This document shows, in pieces, positions 1 to 8,677 of a DNA stretch of 43,537 bases. The translations under genes and the position numbers were made by a program. The notes under the pieces were generated by a model, which had not been told where the DNA came from, searched no databases, and worked only from the letters and a program-made list of their open reading frames with translations. Source of the DNA: an uncultured Acidobacteriota bacterium (GTDB lineage: Bacteria > Acidobacteriota > Blastocatellia > Pyrinomonadales > Pyrinomonadaceae). The stretch's first letter is position 1. Each line of letters begins with the position of its first letter. The stretch is taken from positions 1 through 43,537 of the forward strand of contig CALMAH010000028.1 of assembly GCA_937859595.1 (NCBI GenBank), written 5' to 3'.

Positions 1-14
1 ATCTGCGCGATATG

Positions 15-95
15 CACGATTTGCACGATTTGCAAGGGGAAGTGAGAAATGAGAAATGAGAAATGAGAAATGAAAAGTGAGAAGTGAGAAGTGAG
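15..95. repeat. Short tandem repeats (gcacgattt; gagaaat/gagaagt)
   Basis: Two simple tandem arrays lie here: a 9-base unit (gcacgattt) repeated about twice at 15-35, then about seven copies of a 7-8 base unit (gagaaatga / gagaagt) at 41-95. No reading frame with protein-like features crosses them. They look like slipped-strand microsatellites of the kind common between genes in this group. Confidence 0.7.
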
Positions 96-149
96 ATCGA
101 AATATCGACGACCAGACCCCGCTTTGGTTCTCGAGGTTGATCCGCGTTA

Positions 150-510
150 AAAAATAGCCTGGTTGAGCTGCTTAGGGTTTTGCGGGTTGGCGGGATGATC
201 GGGCCGGGATCTGTCGCCCGCTAAAGCGGGCTGGGGTTCTGTTTGTGGTCGTGTTCCACGCCGTGAACGGCGTGGTAATTCACTGCATTAAAGATTGGCC
301 GCTAAAGCCGTGAACGGCGTGGCTAAGTGCCGCTTCGCGGGATGGAGGCTCTGCCGCCGGATGGAAAAGCTAGTAACCTTGCAGCGGCGGCGGAGCCGCG
401 GGATATTTTATCAAGCTAACGGAAAAGCGGAGCTTTTCCGCACATCGAACGGCAGAGCCGCCAAATCCGCAATCCAAAATCTAAAATCTAAAATCTAAAA
501 TCGGCATGGC
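150..510. repeat. Cluster of REP-like palindromes in a gene-free stretch
   Basis: Several short perfect hairpins follow one another: gcccgct-aa-agcgggc near 218-233, ccacgccgt-ga-acggcgtgg near 255-275 with its right half repeated near 308-322, and ggaaaagc-gga-gcttttcc near 420-437. The stretch closes with four copies of aaaatct at about 476-502. A short open frame through this region (295-498) is Arg/Lys-rich and low complexity, so I do not call it a gene. The cluster resembles dispersed extragenic palindromes; no function can be read from it. Confidence 0.6.
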
Positions 511-554
511 AGGAGTGTCCGCGTTCAGTCAATCGGTCTGGGCGAGAAGAGATC

Positions 555-640
555 CAGAAACCAGTTTCCAGTTATCAGTTTCCAGTTATCAGCTTCCAGT
601 TGTCAGCTTCCAGTTGTCAGTTTCCAGCTTTCATCTATCA
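555..640. repeat. Tandem degenerate repeat of (t)ttccagttatcag
   Basis: Five to six degenerate copies of a 14-base unit, ttccagttatcag(t/c), stand head to tail. There are no unique spacers between copies, so this is a minisatellite and not a CRISPR array. The rest of 641-869 holds no gene; a T-tailed hairpin-like motif (ccttcgtaagaagg, then a T run) lies near 800-830. Confidence 0.65.
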
Positions 641-858
641 GCTCTTGGAATCTGAAATTCGAGATGCGGAATTCAGTGGCCGGTGTCAGAAAATTAGGGT
701 CGAGAATCGTAATATCGAAGCCTGACCCCATTTGTTAATGATCCCGTGAACGTTTGTCGGCCAAAGAACCACTCCGTCAGCCGAGGCGGCTGCCACCCCT
801 CCTTCGTAAGAAGGGGAGTTTTTTCCAGAACGACGGCGGGGCCGGGTTTTGTGAGGGG

Positions 859-881
859 GAGGAAGAGTTTTACTCTTCCTC
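859..881 (-). other. Perfect 10-bp hairpin containing the gyrA stop codon
   Basis: gaggaagagt (859-868) and actcttcctc (872-881) are perfect inverted repeats around a 3-base loop. Read on the gyrA strand the UAA stop lies at the loop edge. No U-tract follows, so it is not a classical intrinsic terminator; it may protect the mRNA 3' end, or it may simply reflect the run of Glu codons that ends GyrA. Confidence 0.4.
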
Positions 882-3413
882 CTCGGCTTCGGCGCGTAAC
901 AGCGAGGCGCTGGTCACAAGGTCGTCGTCGTCAGTACGGATCAGCATCACTCCCTGGGCGGAGCGGCCGGTCTCGCGGATCTTGTCCACGCCGAGCCGGA
1001 TCAGCTTAGCCTGCTGGGTAATGATCATTATCTCGCTATCCTCATCGACCGGGAACGCGGCCACGACCTTCCCCGTCTTCTCGGTCGTTTTCATATTTAT
1101 GACACCGATACCGCCGCGTTTGGTAAGGCGATAGCTATCGACCTGCGTCTGTTTCCCAAAACCCTTCTCAGACACCGAAAGCATCTTTTCTTTTGCCTCC
1201 TCGGAAACGGCACAGACAGAAACGACATAGTCGCCCTTTCTCAGGTTCACCCCGCGGACACCGCGTGCTACGCGACCCATCGGGCGGACGTCTGATTCCT
1301 TGAACCTGACCGCCATTCCATCTCGGGTCGCGATAAAGATCTGCTTAGCCCCATCTGTTCTGATAACGTCAAGCAGTTCATCTCCCTCATCGATGTTAAT
1401 GGCGTTAATACCTGTAACGCGGATGTTCTGATAATCCGAAAGTGCGGTCTTTTTAACAACACCGTTCCTGGTGACCATTGTCAGATAAACGTCCTCTGCG
1501 AAGTCACGAACGGGCATTACCGCCACGAGTTTTCGTTCGCTTGAGATCTGGACCAGGTTGACCACAGCCTTCCCTCTAGCCGCCGGAGCAGCCTCAGGTA
1601 TCTCGTGAACCTTTATCTTATAGACCTGGCCGTCGTCCGTAAAGATCATCAGATACGCATGGGTAGAGGCGATAAAGAGATGTTCGACAAAATCGTCGTT
1701 CTTCGCCGTAGCCCCGAGCCGACCCTTGCCGCCCCGTCCCTGCCGCGAATAGGTCGAGACAGGCGTCCTCTTTATGTAGCCCGCCTTGGTCACGGTTATC
1801 GCAACGTCTTCGTCCGGGATAAGATCTTCTATCGTCAACTCGACGCCGGCGTCAATAATGACCGTACGGCGTGCGTCGCCAAATGCTTTCTTGACCTCAA
1901 GGAGCTCATCGGTGATCACCTGGCGGAGAACGCTCTCATTGGCGAGAATATTTTCCAGTTCGGCGATGTGTTTGATGATCTGCTCGTATTCGTCAAGTAT
2001 CTTTTGGCGTTCCAGTGCCGAGAGCCTGCGGAGCTGAAGATCGAGGATGGCCTGTGCCTGGATGTCGGAAAACTCGAGGCGGCCTACCACCTTCTGAAGA
2101 TCTTTCAAAAAGGCATCCTCGGACTTGGCTCCGGTTATCCCGCGCCATTTCTTGACCTCTTTAAGGGTGGCAAAGTTCGCGGTCAGCCATTGACGGGCCT
2201 CATCGACGGAGCGCGCGTTGCGGATAAGCGGGATGATATAGTCGAGAGCATCGATAGCCTTGTTCAGGCCTTCTAAGACGTGAGCACGAGCCTGTGCCTT
2301 GCGGAGTTCATACTCCGTACGCCGCCGAACCACTTCGCGGCGAAACTCGACAAAGGCCTCGATCATCCCCTTGAGCGTCAGCAGCTTTGGCTGGCCGTCG
2401 ACGATGGCAATATTGATGATGCCGAACGACGACTGGAGAGGCGTAAGCTTATACAGCTTGTTCAGGATAACCTGCGGGATGGCGTCTCGCTTGAGTTCGA
2501 TGACGATCCGCATGCCCTCTCGATTCGATTCGTCACGTATCTCCGAGATGCCGTCAAGCCTTTTCTCGTTAACGAGTTCCGCGATCTTCTCGATCAGTTT
2601 CGCTTTGTTTACCTGATAAGGCAGTTCGGTGACCACAACGGCGTCACGTTCGCGGTCCCCCCTACCGATGCGGTCGATCCCGGCCTTGGCCCGCATCTGG
2701 ATAACACCCCGACCTTCCCGATAGGCCCTATGTATCTCTTCCCTCCCGTAAATGAAACCGGCGGTCGGAAAATCGGGGCCCGGCACGATCTTGATAAGTT
2801 CATCCACGGTTATCGCCGGATCCTTGATAAGAGCGACCGTGGCATCCAGGATCTCACTCAAATTATGCGGCGGTATCTTGGTCGCCATACCGACAGCGAT
2901 GCCTTCCGAGCCGTTCACTAGCAAAAGCGGCACCTTCGTCGGCAGCACGCTCGGCTCCTGGAGCGATTCATCGTAATTCGGGTTGAAATTGACGGTTTCC
3001 TTTTCGATGTCGGCAAGGACCTCATCAGTAAGCCTTTTTAGACGAACCTCTGTGTACCGCATCGCGGCGGGATTGTCGCCATCGATCGACCCAAAATTGC
3101 CCTGCCCGTCAACAAGCGGATAGCGCATAGAGAAATCCTGCGCCATTCGAACCACAGTGTCGTAAACGGCGGTGTCACCATGAGGGTGATATTTACCGAT
3201 AGTGTCGCCGACGACGCGGGCGGACTTCTTGTAGGGTTTGTTGTAGGTGTTCCCCAGTTCATTCATCGCCCAAAGAACGCGTCGATGGACGGGTTTGAGG
3301 CCGTCACGAACGTCGGGCAGGGCTCGGCCGATGATGACCGACATGGCGTAGTCGAGATACGACCGGCGCATCTCGTCATCAAGGTTGATCTGGTTTCGTT
3401 CAATTTGATCCAT
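870..3413 (-). CDS. gyrA: DNA gyrase subunit A
   Basis: GyrA is the DNA-cleaving subunit of the type IIA topoisomerase that, with GyrB and ATP, introduces negative supercoils into the chromosome. The 847-aa length is normal. The N-terminal winged-helix/tower region carries the breakage-reunion motif AAMRYTE with catalytic Tyr120. The quinolone region reads [11 protein letters not shown], with Thr81 where E. coli has Ser83 and Asp85 where it has Asp87. The C-terminal beta-pinwheel contains the GyrA-box as QGRGGKG, one residue from the QRRGGKG consensus; the box separates gyrase from ParC and is needed for DNA wrapping. The protein ends in an acidic tail. The ATG at 3413 gives the expected N-terminus. 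It is transcribed alone, with gyrB not in the window. Thr at the quinolone site occurs naturally in other bacteria and is not by itself evidence of selection. Confidence 0.98.
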   Translation of the reverse strand: MDQIERNQINLDDEMRRSYLDYAMSVIIGRALPDVRDGLKPVHRRVLWAMNELGNTYNKPYKKSARVVGDTIGKYHPHGDTAVYDTVVRMAQDFSMRYPLVDGQGNFGSIDGDNPAAMRYTEVRLKRLTDEVLADIEKETVNFNPNYDESLQEPSVLPTKVPLLLVNGSEGIAVGMATKIPPHNLSEILDATVALIKDPAITVDELIKIVPGPDFPTAGFIYGREEIHRAYREGRGVIQMRAKAGIDRIGRGDRERDAVVVTELPYQVNKAKLIEKIAELVNEKRLDGISEIRDESNREGMRIVIELKRDAIPQVILNKLYKLTPLQSSFGIINIAIVDGQPKLLTLKGMIEAFVEFRREVVRRRTEYELRKAQARAHVLEGLNKAIDALDYIIPLIRNARSVDEARQWLTANFATLKEVKKWRGITGAKSEDAFLKDLQKVVGRLEFSDIQAQAILDLQLRRLSALERQKILDEYEQIIKHIAELENILANESVLRQVITDELLEVKKAFGDARRTVIIDAGVELTIEDLIPDEDVAITVTKAGYIKRTPVSTYSRQGRGGKGRLGATAKNDDFVEHLFIASTHAYLMIFTDDGQVYKIKVHEIPEAAPAARGKAVVNLVQISSERKLVAVMPVRDFAEDVYLTMVTRNGVVKKTALSDYQNIRVTGINAINIDEGDELLDVIRTDGAKQIFIATRDGMAVRFKESDVRPMGRVARGVRGVNLRKGDYVVSVCAVSEEAKEKMLSVSEKGFGKQTQVDSYRLTKRGGIGVINMKTTEKTGKVVAAFPVDEDSEIMIITQQAKLIRLGVDKIRETGRSAQGVMLIRTDDDDLVTSASLLRAEAEEEE

Positions 3414-3520
3414 TTATGATGTTTCCAGTTACTGCCTTCCAGCTTGGCGGTATCGCTGGATCCAGGTAAGCAACAAAAAAATGCTGGTATTTTGGCAATT
3501 CAAATGCTATTCTTGATTTT

Positions 3521-3537
3521 ACAGGCCGGAAGCCTGT
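3521..3537. repeat. REP-like hairpin acaggc-cggaa-gcctgt
   Basis: A 6-bp perfect inverted repeat with a 5-base loop lies between the divergent gyrA and PilZ genes. The rest of 3414-3640 presumably holds both promoters, but I see no convincing -35/-10 pair. Confidence 0.4.
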
Positions 3538-3640
3538 AGTTCAACTAGCCGACCTCACAAACGGCCCCACTTTTTAGCCTGCTGATCTTTGGTTCCCGGG
3601 AAATTTTCATTCCGAGGTTCACCAACTCTTAAGTCACGGT

Positions 3641-4396
3641 ATGTCAACAGTTATAAGTGATAAGGACCAACGCAGGATCCAGCGTTATTCTCTTGCGCTG
3701 CCGACCAGGGTCGAGGTCCGAGTTGACTCCAAGTTTACATGGCACGAGGTCACGAGGCTGGAGGATGTTTCCGCGTTCGGTGCTGGTTTTGAACTTACGC
3801 GGCCGGTCAAACGAGGCCGCCTCATTCACATCAGCCTGCCAATGCCGCGACAACTTCGCTGCTTTGATTTTCTTGAGCCTCAATATCGTGTTTGGGGCTT
3901 AGTAAGAAGGTGTATTCCCGGAGGCAATAACGCCGGCGCCCAAAACTATGCCGTGGGTGTTGCATTTATCGGAAAGAGCCCTCCGTCGAGTTTTACTGAG
4001 AATCCGTCAAAGCTATACGAATTATCTGGCCGAAACGACGGCGGCCTGTGGGAATTGACGGACGCCAGCACTAATCCCGATGAAAGCGATCTGCCGGCCT
4101 ACATGAGAAAGCACACGCGTTTCTCGATCCCGGAGTCGCTGCTTCTTGAGATCCTTGACGAGAATGGTGACGTCGCCGCAAGCGAAGTCAGCGTTACGGA
4201 GAACATCAGCCTCGGCGGCGCCGCGGTCTTCACGTCATTTAACGCAGAGGTTGGCTCGTTTCTTCGCGTTACGAGCGAGCGTCATGATCTGACCATCATT
4301 TCCATTGTCCGTGGCAAACGCGTTGGGCCGGATGGCATAGTTCGTTTGCATCTCGAGTTTATCGACAATCTGTTCCCGCTTGCAGGTATCGAATAA
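3641..4396 (+). CDS. Tandem PilZ-domain protein
   Basis: This 251-aa protein carries two PilZ-like modules. The first has the R-x3-R motif at Arg11-Arg15 and D-x-S-x2-G at Asp42-Gly47 (DVSAFG). The second, near residues 160-250, has RKHTR followed by NISLGG (N-x-S-x2-G). These two motifs form the cyclic-di-GMP site of PilZ proteins, so both modules could bind the messenger. There is no signal peptide or membrane segment, so it should act in the cytosol, perhaps on motility, polysaccharide export or transcription; the target cannot be told. A paralogue follows 54 bases downstream in the same direction. The ATG at 3641 lacks a strong ribosome site, but the first PilZ motif begins only ten residues in, which supports it. 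Confidence 0.8.
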   Translation: MSTVISDKDQRRIQRYSLALPTRVEVRVDSKFTWHEVTRLEDVSAFGAGFELTRPVKRGRLIHISLPMPRQLRCFDFLEPQYRVWGLVRRCIPGGNNAGAQNYAVGVAFIGKSPPSSFTENPSKLYELSGRNDGGLWELTDASTNPDESDLPAYMRKHTRFSIPESLLLEILDENGDVAASEVSVTENISLGGAAVFTSFNAEVGSFLRVTSERHDLTIISIVRGKRVGPDGIVRLHLEFIDNLFPLAGIE

Positions 4397-4450
4397 CCCC
4401 GAACTCACGGTTGAGAACCTAGATCAATTCATCCCAGATTGGAGGAGTAA

Positions 4451-5218
4451 ATGTCAGTTATCACAGAAGTACCCAACGAGGCCGAGGAAGTCGTTTCCGT
4501 TGTCTTGAATGCGGTCGTTAAGGGAAAAGACGACGATGGCGAAAGCTGGAAAGAGGTCGCAGACGTCGTAGCGTTTTCTGCAACAGGAGCCGGTTTTTAT
4601 ATGGCTCGGGAATGCTCTGCCGGCCGCTTGGTCTCCCTCATGCTTCCGCTTCCGGCGAACATGCGCTGTTACGACCACGATAAGGAGTTTTATCGCGTAT
4701 GGGGCCTCGTTCAACATTGTCAGAAGTCCGTCGGCGACGAGGGCGAAAGCTATCACATCGGCGTTGCCTTTATCGGAAAAAATGCCCCGACCACCTATCA
4801 TGATGTACCGGCGCAGAACTACCGGATCTGCGGAATGAACGGTGATGGCCTTTGGAAGGTCGAACCTGCGAAAAGCGAGTTCAAGGCCCGGCGAGATGTC
4901 CGGTATTGGCAGTCAATTGACTGTTACGTGGCCTTGGTGGACAAGAACAAACAATCACTGATGGGTGCCAGATCGTCCACAGAGAACATTTCAAAAAGCG
5001 GAGCCTCCGTCTTCACTGATCTCGATGTCAATATAGGAGACCGTGTGAAGTTCATAAGTGAGCAGTATGATTTCTCAGGCCTAGCGGTCGTTTGTAATCG
5101 CCAGGCGGGAAGCGATGGCCGTATGCGCCTGCATCTTCAATTCGTAAAGGCAAAATTCCCTGTCGAAAACATGCCAGTAGCCGGAGCCAAGGAAACCCCG
5201 CAGCCCCAGACTACCTGA
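4451..5218 (+). CDS. PilZ-domain protein, paralogue of the gene upstream, first motif lost
   Basis: This 255-aa protein aligns with its upstream neighbour along its length; both share a 'MRC(Y/F)D..(E/P)..YRVWGLV' segment and 'VAFIGK'. The first module has lost both the R-x3-R and the D-x-S-x2-G motifs (it reads VVAFSATGAG), so it should not bind cyclic-di-GMP there. The second keeps RRDVR and NISKSG. The pair looks like a tandem duplication with divergence. A good ribosome site (ggagg, 5 bases before the ATG) fixes the start. An intrinsic terminator follows the stop, so the two genes probably form one unit. Cytosolic; output unknown. Confidence 0.75.
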   Translation: MSVITEVPNEAEEVVSVVLNAVVKGKDDDGESWKEVADVVAFSATGAGFYMARECSAGRLVSLMLPLPANMRCYDHDKEFYRVWGLVQHCQKSVGDEGESYHIGVAFIGKNAPTTYHDVPAQNYRICGMNGDGLWKVEPAKSEFKARRDVRYWQSIDCYVALVDKNKQSLMGARSSTENISKSGASVFTDLDVNIGDRVKFISEQYDFSGLAVVCNRQAGSDGRMRLHLQFVKAKFPVENMPVAGAKETPQPQTT

Positions 5219-5251
5219 TCATGCCCTTACCAGATCAAAGATCGTTTGGAC

Positions 5252-5285
5252 ACACCCGTCACTTTGGCGGGTGTCTTCCTTTTCA
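5252..5285 (+). terminator. Intrinsic terminator after the PilZ pair
   Basis: acacccg (5252-5258) pairs with cgggtgt (5268-5274) over a 9-base loop, followed by cttccttttc on the + strand. It lies between converging genes and may also end the reverse-strand glycosylase gene, though the T-tract favours the + direction. Confidence 0.75.
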
Positions 5286-6176
5286 GCGGTCACCGAACCA
5301 TGATTCGGTCATGTCGCACCAAATAGCAAGGCCTTTCCATCGGCCAAAATTTTTGTAATGCCGCTCGATCTTTGAATCCGGGCATGTCTTCCCCTTGTTG
5401 TGTTTCTTGTAAAACCCCGAACGAAGCCAGGAATCAAGAGCAAGCCCCTCGTAGCGCCCCAAAAGCTTTAGCAGGTGATCTGCCGCATAGTCGCCTATAC
5501 CCTTCACCTTTTTTATCTCGCCACAAAGCTCTTTCGTGGGAACATCGACCGTGAGCCAGGACTCCGGTTCCAACACCCCGGCCGCAACCGCCTCGGCCAA
5601 CTCCTGTAGGTATAACGATCGGTAACCCGCCCTGACCTCATCCTTATAAAACCCGACGCCGGCTGCCGCCATCGCAGCAGGTGTCGGAAACGCCCTCTCG
5701 CCCGAAGGCGACTTTTCGCCCAGCATTTCAACGAGATTGGTTACCATCTTTTTTGTCAGCCCCCAGGAACAATTCGTTGTGCAGATCGTCTTGATCAGAT
5801 CCTCATATACCGTCGCCGAACGAAGAAGCCTGCCCGCCCCAACTTCCCCAGCCCATTCCAGCCCGGGCCTTCCTTCGATCAAACCATAAAATTCGTCAAG
5901 CGGCTCATCAAACCGAAAGAGCCGCGCGAGAACTCGTTTTGTTTCGGCCTTTCCGATGCCGTCCGTGAGCACCTCGATGCCGGTCTCGCCGCTGGCGGAG
6001 ATCTCGATCGTCGACGGTTCACCGCCACGTGCTGAGATGAAAGTGTACGTAAGCGCCCCGGCGTTCTCGTTATACCGGAATGGCAGAAGATCGTACCACC
6101 CGTGACTTTCGATGCAATGACGAAGGCTAAACCCCTCCGGCGCATCCAGCAAATATCGTCTCGACATCTTGTTCAT
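5283..6176 (-). CDS. HhH-GPD family DNA glycosylase (AlkA/OGG-like fold)
   Basis: A 297-aa base-excision repair glycosylase, which would remove damaged bases by flipping them from the duplex. The helix-hairpin-helix lies at about residues 222-236 (VKGIGDYAADHLL) and the catalytic Asp is Asp248 in LALDSWLR. At the hairpin position where the bifunctional OGG1/EndoIII enzymes carry a catalytic Lys this protein has Tyr/Asp, so it should be monofunctional like AlkA. No C-terminal Cys4 iron-sulphur motif of the EndoIII/MutY type is seen. The N-terminal 110 residues fit the beta-sheet domain of AlkA/OGG proteins. Substrate is not predictable. Met4 (6167) is an alternative start. Confidence 0.8.
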   Translation of the reverse strand: MNKMSRRYLLDAPEGFSLRHCIESHGWYDLLPFRYNENAGALTYTFISARGGEPSTIEISASGETGIEVLTDGIGKAETKRVLARLFRFDEPLDEFYGLIEGRPGLEWAGEVGAGRLLRSATVYEDLIKTICTTNCSWGLTKKMVTNLVEMLGEKSPSGERAFPTPAAMAAAGVGFYKDEVRAGYRSLYLQELAEAVAAGVLEPESWLTVDVPTKELCGEIKKVKGIGDYAADHLLKLLGRYEGLALDSWLRSGFYKKHNKGKTCPDSKIERHYKNFGRWKGLAIWCDMTESWFGDR

Positions 6177-6455
6177 TCTTTCTTAACCTCGGCTTGATCG
6201 AAGATCGTCTTTTCTCGACTATTTCAACAAAAAAGACGTCTAAGTTAAACTACTCGACAGCTAAAGGAGCCTCCCGCCCTCTGGCATGAAAAAATTCGTC
6301 GAGAAAATTTGAGAAATAGCCTGACATTCGGTATTTATATTTGTTAGCGATTGATAAAACTTGTTTGTCGCTCCCCCATGAAATTACTCTTTGCTTAAGT
6401 TTCTTAGTGACCTGTTGAATCAGTATTCTCGCATCGCCAATATGGAGGTTGGGGT

Positions 6456-8672
6456 ATGTTTAGCTATCGAACACGGGTGTTAGGCTCGTTTTTCGGATCG
6501 ATCCTTCTTTCTCTGTTTCTTGTCGTCGCCGGGTTTGCACAGGCTGACCCGGACCCGAACTCACCGGTTCCGATACTTCTAAGTCTCGACGATTCCACGC
6601 GGGCTTTGGCTGACTATCCCGGCGGCGTCTCGCGAACGACTCGCAGGACACTGAGCGATACTTCGTTTCCGCGCAATTCGAAGATCAATCTTTACGTAAC
6701 GAACATCGACCTGATGGACGGCGAAGGGGCAAACGCCTTTCGTGTATATATTGAGGACTCCGCCGGGCGAAGCTATCGATTCCCGGTGGTCGCTCTGGAG
6801 CCAGCACCCCGGATGAAAGACGTTTACGCGGCAACAGTGCTGCTCAGGGACGAGCTTGGCTTTTGGGACACACCACCGGCGGAAGGGGACGTGCTCGTCC
6901 GGCTAACCTGGCGAGGGCTGTCAAGCAATAGGGTCTTGCTGGGGATCGGAAAAACCGGAGGCAACCTCAAGAATGACCCCGGGTCATTTCCAACACCGCT
7001 CAAGGTCGCAGAATCCATGCGGGGGATGACCGCCTCCGCAAGTGTGGACACCAACGAACTTATTGGATACCGGTGGTCCGGAGACCGAATGCGATTTCTT
7101 CAGCAGGCCGCGTTCGGGCCGACTGCTGCACTTGACCATCGTATCCGACGGATCGGCATCCGGACATGGCTGGCTGAACAATTTTCGGCTCCTTATCCGT
7201 CGTTCAACAACCCTTATCCTGATATCCCGCTAAAGTCAACCGACTCTAATAACGTCACGTTGGGCTGCGGAATGTTCCCGGACAATACGCCGGAACGCAG
7301 AGCCTGCAATCGCGATCATTATTCGATGTATCCGGTGCAGAACTGGTTCATGAAGGAGGCCCTTTACGGCGATCCGCAGTTGCGTCATCGTGTGGCGTGG
7401 GCACTTTCGCAGGTATGGGTCATTTCAGGCGCCGGGGGCGTAACTCAACAGTCCAGCTGGATGTTGGCCTATCACAAGATCTTGTCCCAGCACGCATTTG
7501 GCAACTACCGCGACATAATGCGCGATATAACGCTAAACCCGGGCATGGGGAATTATCTGGACATGGCCCGCAGCACGCGGAACAACCCGAACGAGAACTA
7601 TCCGCGAGAGATACTACAGCTTTTCACTATCGGATTGTTCATGATGAACCAGGACGGCACACTGATCCTTGACGGTCAGGGAAACCCGATCCCGACCTAT
7701 GATCAAGGCGACGTTGATGAATTCACGAAGGTGTTTACGGGCTGGTCGTTCTGCAATCAGACATGCCCCAACTCTGCCCCTGGTATTGTCAACTACAAGG
7801 ATCCGATGATCCTGAACCAAAACAATCACAATATTCAGGCGAAGACACTTCTGGATTATCCAAATGCCCCGCACGTCAACATCCCCGCCAATCTGAACGG
7901 GAATGATGAGCTGGAACGGGCTCTGGATAATATCTTCTATCACCCGAACGTGGCACCGTTTGTCAGCAAACTGATGATCCAGCATCTTGTTACGAGCGAC
8001 CCGACTCCGGCATATGTTGGCCGCGTCGCTGCGGCGTTCAACGACAACGGTTATGGCGTTCGTGGTGACATGAGAGCTGTGGTCCGAGCAATCCTGCTCG
8101 ACCCCGAGGCCCGCGGTGATGTAAAGACAGACCCGTTTTTTGGAAAACTGCGCGAGCCGGTTCAATTGGTCACGAATGTGCTCAGGGCCTTCAACGTGAA
8201 GTCCGCGAACCTTCAGGGCCAGAGCGACGGCGTCCTTACAAACTACACGAACCCCCTGGGGCAGAATCCTTTCAATTCACCTACAGTGTTCAATTACTAC
8301 CCGAGCGATTATGTGATCCCCGGGACGTCGATGCCGGGGCCTGAGTTTGGGCTTATGACCACAGGGACAGCAATAGGAAGGGCAAATTTCGGTAACTCCG
8401 TGGTCTACAGTACGCTGTCGGTGGTGGAGACCAGGCCGACGGGCACAGCGATCGACATTTCGGATTGTGAGGCACTGGCCGCGGAAGATACTACCGGAAA
8501 CCGTCTTCTCGACGATCTTAGTTACCGTCTGCTACACGGAACGATGTCTCCGGAAATGCGCTCGGCTATACTTCCGGCCTTCACTGCCGTCAGCGTCAAT
8601 AACCCAAGGGCAAGGGCACAGGCTGCGATCTATCTGGTCGTGACCTCGTCGCAATTTCAGACACAGAGGTGA
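6456..8672 (+). CDS. DUF1800 family secreted protein
   Basis: A 738-aa protein with a Sec signal peptide (about residues 1-29, cut after GFAQA) and a DUF1800 body. The family signature NENYPREILQLFTIGL lies near residue 385, within a long helical region that begins near residue 210 (the LQQAAFGPT stretch). Members are exported proteins of Planctomycetes, Acidobacteria and Bacteroidetes, almost always encoded next to a DUF1501 protein, as here; their molecular role is not established. The start is fixed by a strong purine-rich ribosome site (ggaggttgggg) just before ATG 6456. The next gene begins 5 bases after the stop, so the two are one operon. Residues 30-200 are a less conserved beta-rich N-terminal extension. 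Confidence 0.9.
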   Translation: MFSYRTRVLGSFFGSILLSLFLVVAGFAQADPDPNSPVPILLSLDDSTRALADYPGGVSRTTRRTLSDTSFPRNSKINLYVTNIDLMDGEGANAFRVYIEDSAGRSYRFPVVALEPAPRMKDVYAATVLLRDELGFWDTPPAEGDVLVRLTWRGLSSNRVLLGIGKTGGNLKNDPGSFPTPLKVAESMRGMTASASVDTNELIGYRWSGDRMRFLQQAAFGPTAALDHRIRRIGIRTWLAEQFSAPYPSFNNPYPDIPLKSTDSNNVTLGCGMFPDNTPERRACNRDHYSMYPVQNWFMKEALYGDPQLRHRVAWALSQVWVISGAGGVTQQSSWMLAYHKILSQHAFGNYRDIMRDITLNPGMGNYLDMARSTRNNPNENYPREILQLFTIGLFMMNQDGTLILDGQGNPIPTYDQGDVDEFTKVFTGWSFCNQTCPNSAPGIVNYKDPMILNQNNHNIQAKTLLDYPNAPHVNIPANLNGNDELERALDNIFYHPNVAPFVSKLMIQHLVTSDPTPAYVGRVAAAFNDNGYGVRGDMRAVVRAILLDPEARGDVKTDPFFGKLREPVQLVTNVLRAFNVKSANLQGQSDGVLTNYTNPLGQNPFNSPTVFNYYPSDYVIPGTSMPGPEFGLMTTGTAIGRANFGNSVVYSTLSVVETRPTGTAIDISDCEALAAEDTTGNRLLDDLSYRLLHGTMSPEMRSAILPAFTAVSVNNPRARAQAAIYLVVTSSQFQTQR

Positions 8673-8677
8673 TTACT

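Noticed and set aside
295..498. Small open frame of 67 codons
   Set aside because: It runs through palindromic and microsatellite repeats, is low complexity, and has no ribosome site.
555..640. Repeat array as a possible CRISPR
   Set aside because: The units are about 14 bases, degenerate and directly adjacent, with no unique spacers and no cas genes in the window.
1605..2921. Two long forward frames opposite gyrA
   Set aside because: They lie wholly within the conserved GyrA coding region and encode no recognisable protein.
870..3413. Quinolone-resistance mutation in GyrA (Thr81)
   Set aside because: Thr occurs naturally at this position in susceptible bacteria, so resistance cannot be claimed without the related wild-type sequence.
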